The notes below the pieces were generated by a model. It was given only the letters and a program-made list of their open reading frames with translations, made no database searches and was not told the DNA's origin. DNA of 16,302 nt from an uncultured Clostridia bacterium (GTDB lineage Bacteria; Bacillota; Clostridia; Oscillospirales; CAG-272): NCBI GenBank assembly GCA_937884385.1, contig CALGCW010000036.1, forward strand, positions 1-16,302, read 5' to 3'. Of this stretch, positions 15,414 to 16,302 are shown in pieces. Positions within the stretch are counted from its first letter, which is position 1. The number at the start of each line of letters is the position of its first letter. Both the position numbers and the translations under genes were made by a program.

Positions 15414-15926
15414 TCAGCCTTTGCTGACGCGTTCGGCGTATTCACCGGTGCGGGTATCGATCTTGATGGTGTCACCCTGATTGATGAACAGCGGGACCAT
15501 CAGATCGTAACCGTTATCGGTCTTTGCGGGCTTCATCACGTTGGTGGAAGCGGTATCGCCGCGTGCGCCGGGTTCGGTTTCTTCGATCACGCGTTCAATG
15601 AAGGTGGGAAGCGTGATATCGATGATCTTGCCATTGAAGAACAGACCGTTGCAGAGAGATTCTTCAATGAGGAAGTAGGTGCGTTTGCCCAGCACTTCAG
15701 CAGAGATCGTGATTTCTTCGTAAGTTTCAGCATCGCTGAACACATAGTTGTCACCATCCTGATAGGAATAGTAGAGTTCGCGTTCTTCCAGGTCGGGTTT
15801 ATCCACTTTATCCACAGGACGGAATGTGCGGTCCATGGTGCTGCCGGTGATCATGTTTTTCAGTTTGCAGCGGTAAAGTGCGGTGCCTTTGCCGGGTTTG
15901 CAGAATTCAAATTCGGTGATGACCCA
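15414..15926 (-). pseudogene. efp: Elongation factor P, lacking its N-terminal strand
   Basis: EF-P binds between the P and E sites and rescues ribosomes stalled on proline runs. The piece has VITEFEFCKPGKGTALYR with the modifiable lysine in PGKG (codon 117 of the fused frame), then MITGSTMDRTFRPVDKVDKPD, ELYYSYQDGDNYVFSDAETYEEI, and the C-terminal signature PGARGDTAS.NVMKPAK near the end, followed by PLFINQGDTIKIDTRTGEYAERV. About 20-25 residues at the N-terminus are replaced by ApbE sequence; otherwise the length is normal. epmA follows after nine bases, so the native locus was an efp-epmA operon coding for the substrate and its modifying enzyme. The KPGKG loop is what EpmA recognises in gammaproteobacteria, so beta-lysylation is plausible. 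Confidence 0.88.
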
Positions 15927-16238
15927 GGGGGTGCCGTCGGCATTCTTGGGGCCGGTGGCGCAGACATTACCGCCGACGCTGATCAGCATGCCCTCCGGGG
16001 CATTCTCCGCTGCCCGCTGGGTTGCCCAGCCCTTGGCAACGGCACCCACATCCAATCGGGCATCGGGATCGGAGATATAGACGGTGGATGCTGCTTCATC
16101 GATCACCAGAGCATCAAAGCCGACATGGTTGGATGCTTCCTGCAAGGCTTCCATAGGGGGAAGCTTTGCGTTTTGAGGATCGTTGATGCCGTCATTGCGG
16201 GCTTCATGCCACAGATACAGCACACTTCCCATCATCAC
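15414..16238 (-). CDS. Chimeric 274-codon frame: ApbE fragment fused to elongation factor P
   Basis: The listed start is only the first NTG in the frame (GTG at 16238); codons upstream (AAT and others) keep reading to a TGA at 16278-16280, so it is not a natural start. Residues 1 to about 105 belong to ApbE, and from about 106 to the end the sequence is EF-P without its first residues. The switch occurs at TPWVITEF, a sequence that reads plausibly as both an ApbE strand (TPW-V-(I)) and the EF-P strand (P-Y/W-VITEFE). No known protein joins these domains, so I treat it as a join at a short shared sequence. The halves are listed separately. Confidence 0.75.
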   Translation of the reverse strand: MMMGSVLYLWHEARNDGINDPQNAKLPPMEALQEASNHVGFDALVIDEAASTVYISDPDARLDVGAVAKGWATQRAAENAPEGMLISVGGNVCATGPKNADGTPWVITEFEFCKPGKGTALYRCKLKNMITGSTMDRTFRPVDKVDKPDLEERELYYSYQDGDNYVFSDAETYEEITISAEVLGKRTYFLIEESLCNGLFFNGKIIDITLPTFIERVIEETEPGARGDTASTNVMKPAKTDNGYDLMVPLFINQGDTIKIDTRTGEYAERVSKG

Positions 16239-16241
16239 ATT
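15924..16241 (-). pseudogene. apbE: Internal fragment of ApbE-type FAD:protein FMN transferase
   Basis: ApbE proteins attach FMN to threonines of membrane redox proteins such as Rnf and Nqr subunits. About 105 residues are present: NVMMGSVLYLWHEAR, NDPQNAKLPPMEALQEA, VYISDPDARLDVGAVAKGWA (flavin/metal-binding core) and ISVGGNVCATG. This is the clostridial-type middle of the protein. The N-terminal part (signal/lipid anchor, first flavin contacts) and the C-terminal part (VGIQDP onward) are missing. Upstream of NVMMG the frame no longer looks like ApbE and meets a stop at 16278-16280, so the left join is within about 16,240-16,250. Confidence 0.8.
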
Positions 16242-16302
16242 GACACGGACAAGGATTTTCTTCCCATTCTGGAAATATCAAATCAAGCCCATCTCTATGC
16301 TT
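16242..16302. other. Window edge with no recognised gene
   Basis: This stretch does not continue the ApbE reading frame. On the minus strand another frame is open to the edge, reading KHRDGLDLIFPEWEENP before it runs into ApbE sequence out of frame. I do not recognise it. It may be one more unrelated fragment or a frameshift of the ApbE N-terminal region. Confidence 0.3.

Noticed and set aside
12986..16302. A mobile element or phage explanation for the mosaic
   Set aside because: No transposase, integrase, terminal inverted repeats, target duplications or attachment-like repeats are visible at the joins.

Overview
The window looks like a contig from a gut-type metagenome. Positions 1 to about 13,730 read as one coherent stretch of a Clostridia-like Firmicute (Bacillota) chromosome. 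The evidence is the Firmicute gene orders gdpP-rplI-dnaB-tilS-ftsH and rimP-nusA-ylxR-ylxQ-infB, GGAGG-type ribosome binding sites and sigma-A-type promoters. I cannot name the genus. From about 13,730 to the right end the sequence changes character several times within 2.6 kb. It reads as a mosaic of truncated genes whose reading frames are joined in the middle.

Layout. 1-215: no gene, but three inverted repeats. 216-7706 (minus strand): a five-gene operon, transcribed leftwards, encoding GdpP (c-di-AMP phosphodiesterase), ribosomal protein L9, replicative helicase DnaB, tRNA-Ile lysidine synthetase TilS and membrane protease FtsH. 7707-7993: a divergent control region with a well-formed promoter on each strand, an A-rich stretch, and a hairpin in the rimP leader. 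7994-12918 (plus strand): rimP, nusA, ylxR, ylxQ and infB, covering 30S maturation, transcription elongation/antitermination, RNA binding and translation initiation. The operon ends at a strong hairpin terminator (12928-12961) that could also serve the convergent gene to its right.

12986-16302: the mosaic. The 493-codon minus-strand frame 12986-14467 joins the C-terminal part of a YgiQ-type radical SAM protein (without its radical SAM core), about 100 residues that resemble the N-terminal region of a glycyl-radical enzyme, and the signal peptide plus Ig-like start of a secreted protein with its own consensus promoter. Next comes an EpmA-like EF-P lysyltransferase truncated at its C-terminus, just downstream of an EF-P lacking its first residues. 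That EF-P is fused in frame to an internal fragment of ApbE (flavin transferase). The right edge may hold one more join.

The two large operons serve growth functions: the plus-strand operon builds and starts the translation apparatus, and the minus-strand operon combines c-di-AMP homeostasis, a ribosomal protein, replication, tRNA decoding and membrane proteostasis. EF-P and EpmA form a substrate-and-enzyme pair, but probably come from a different organism than the main block. I see no tRNA, rRNA, CRISPR array, transposase or phage gene. The most unusual part of the window is the right-hand mosaic. My leading explanation is misassembly or amplification chimerism, not a new biological system, and the raw reads could test this.
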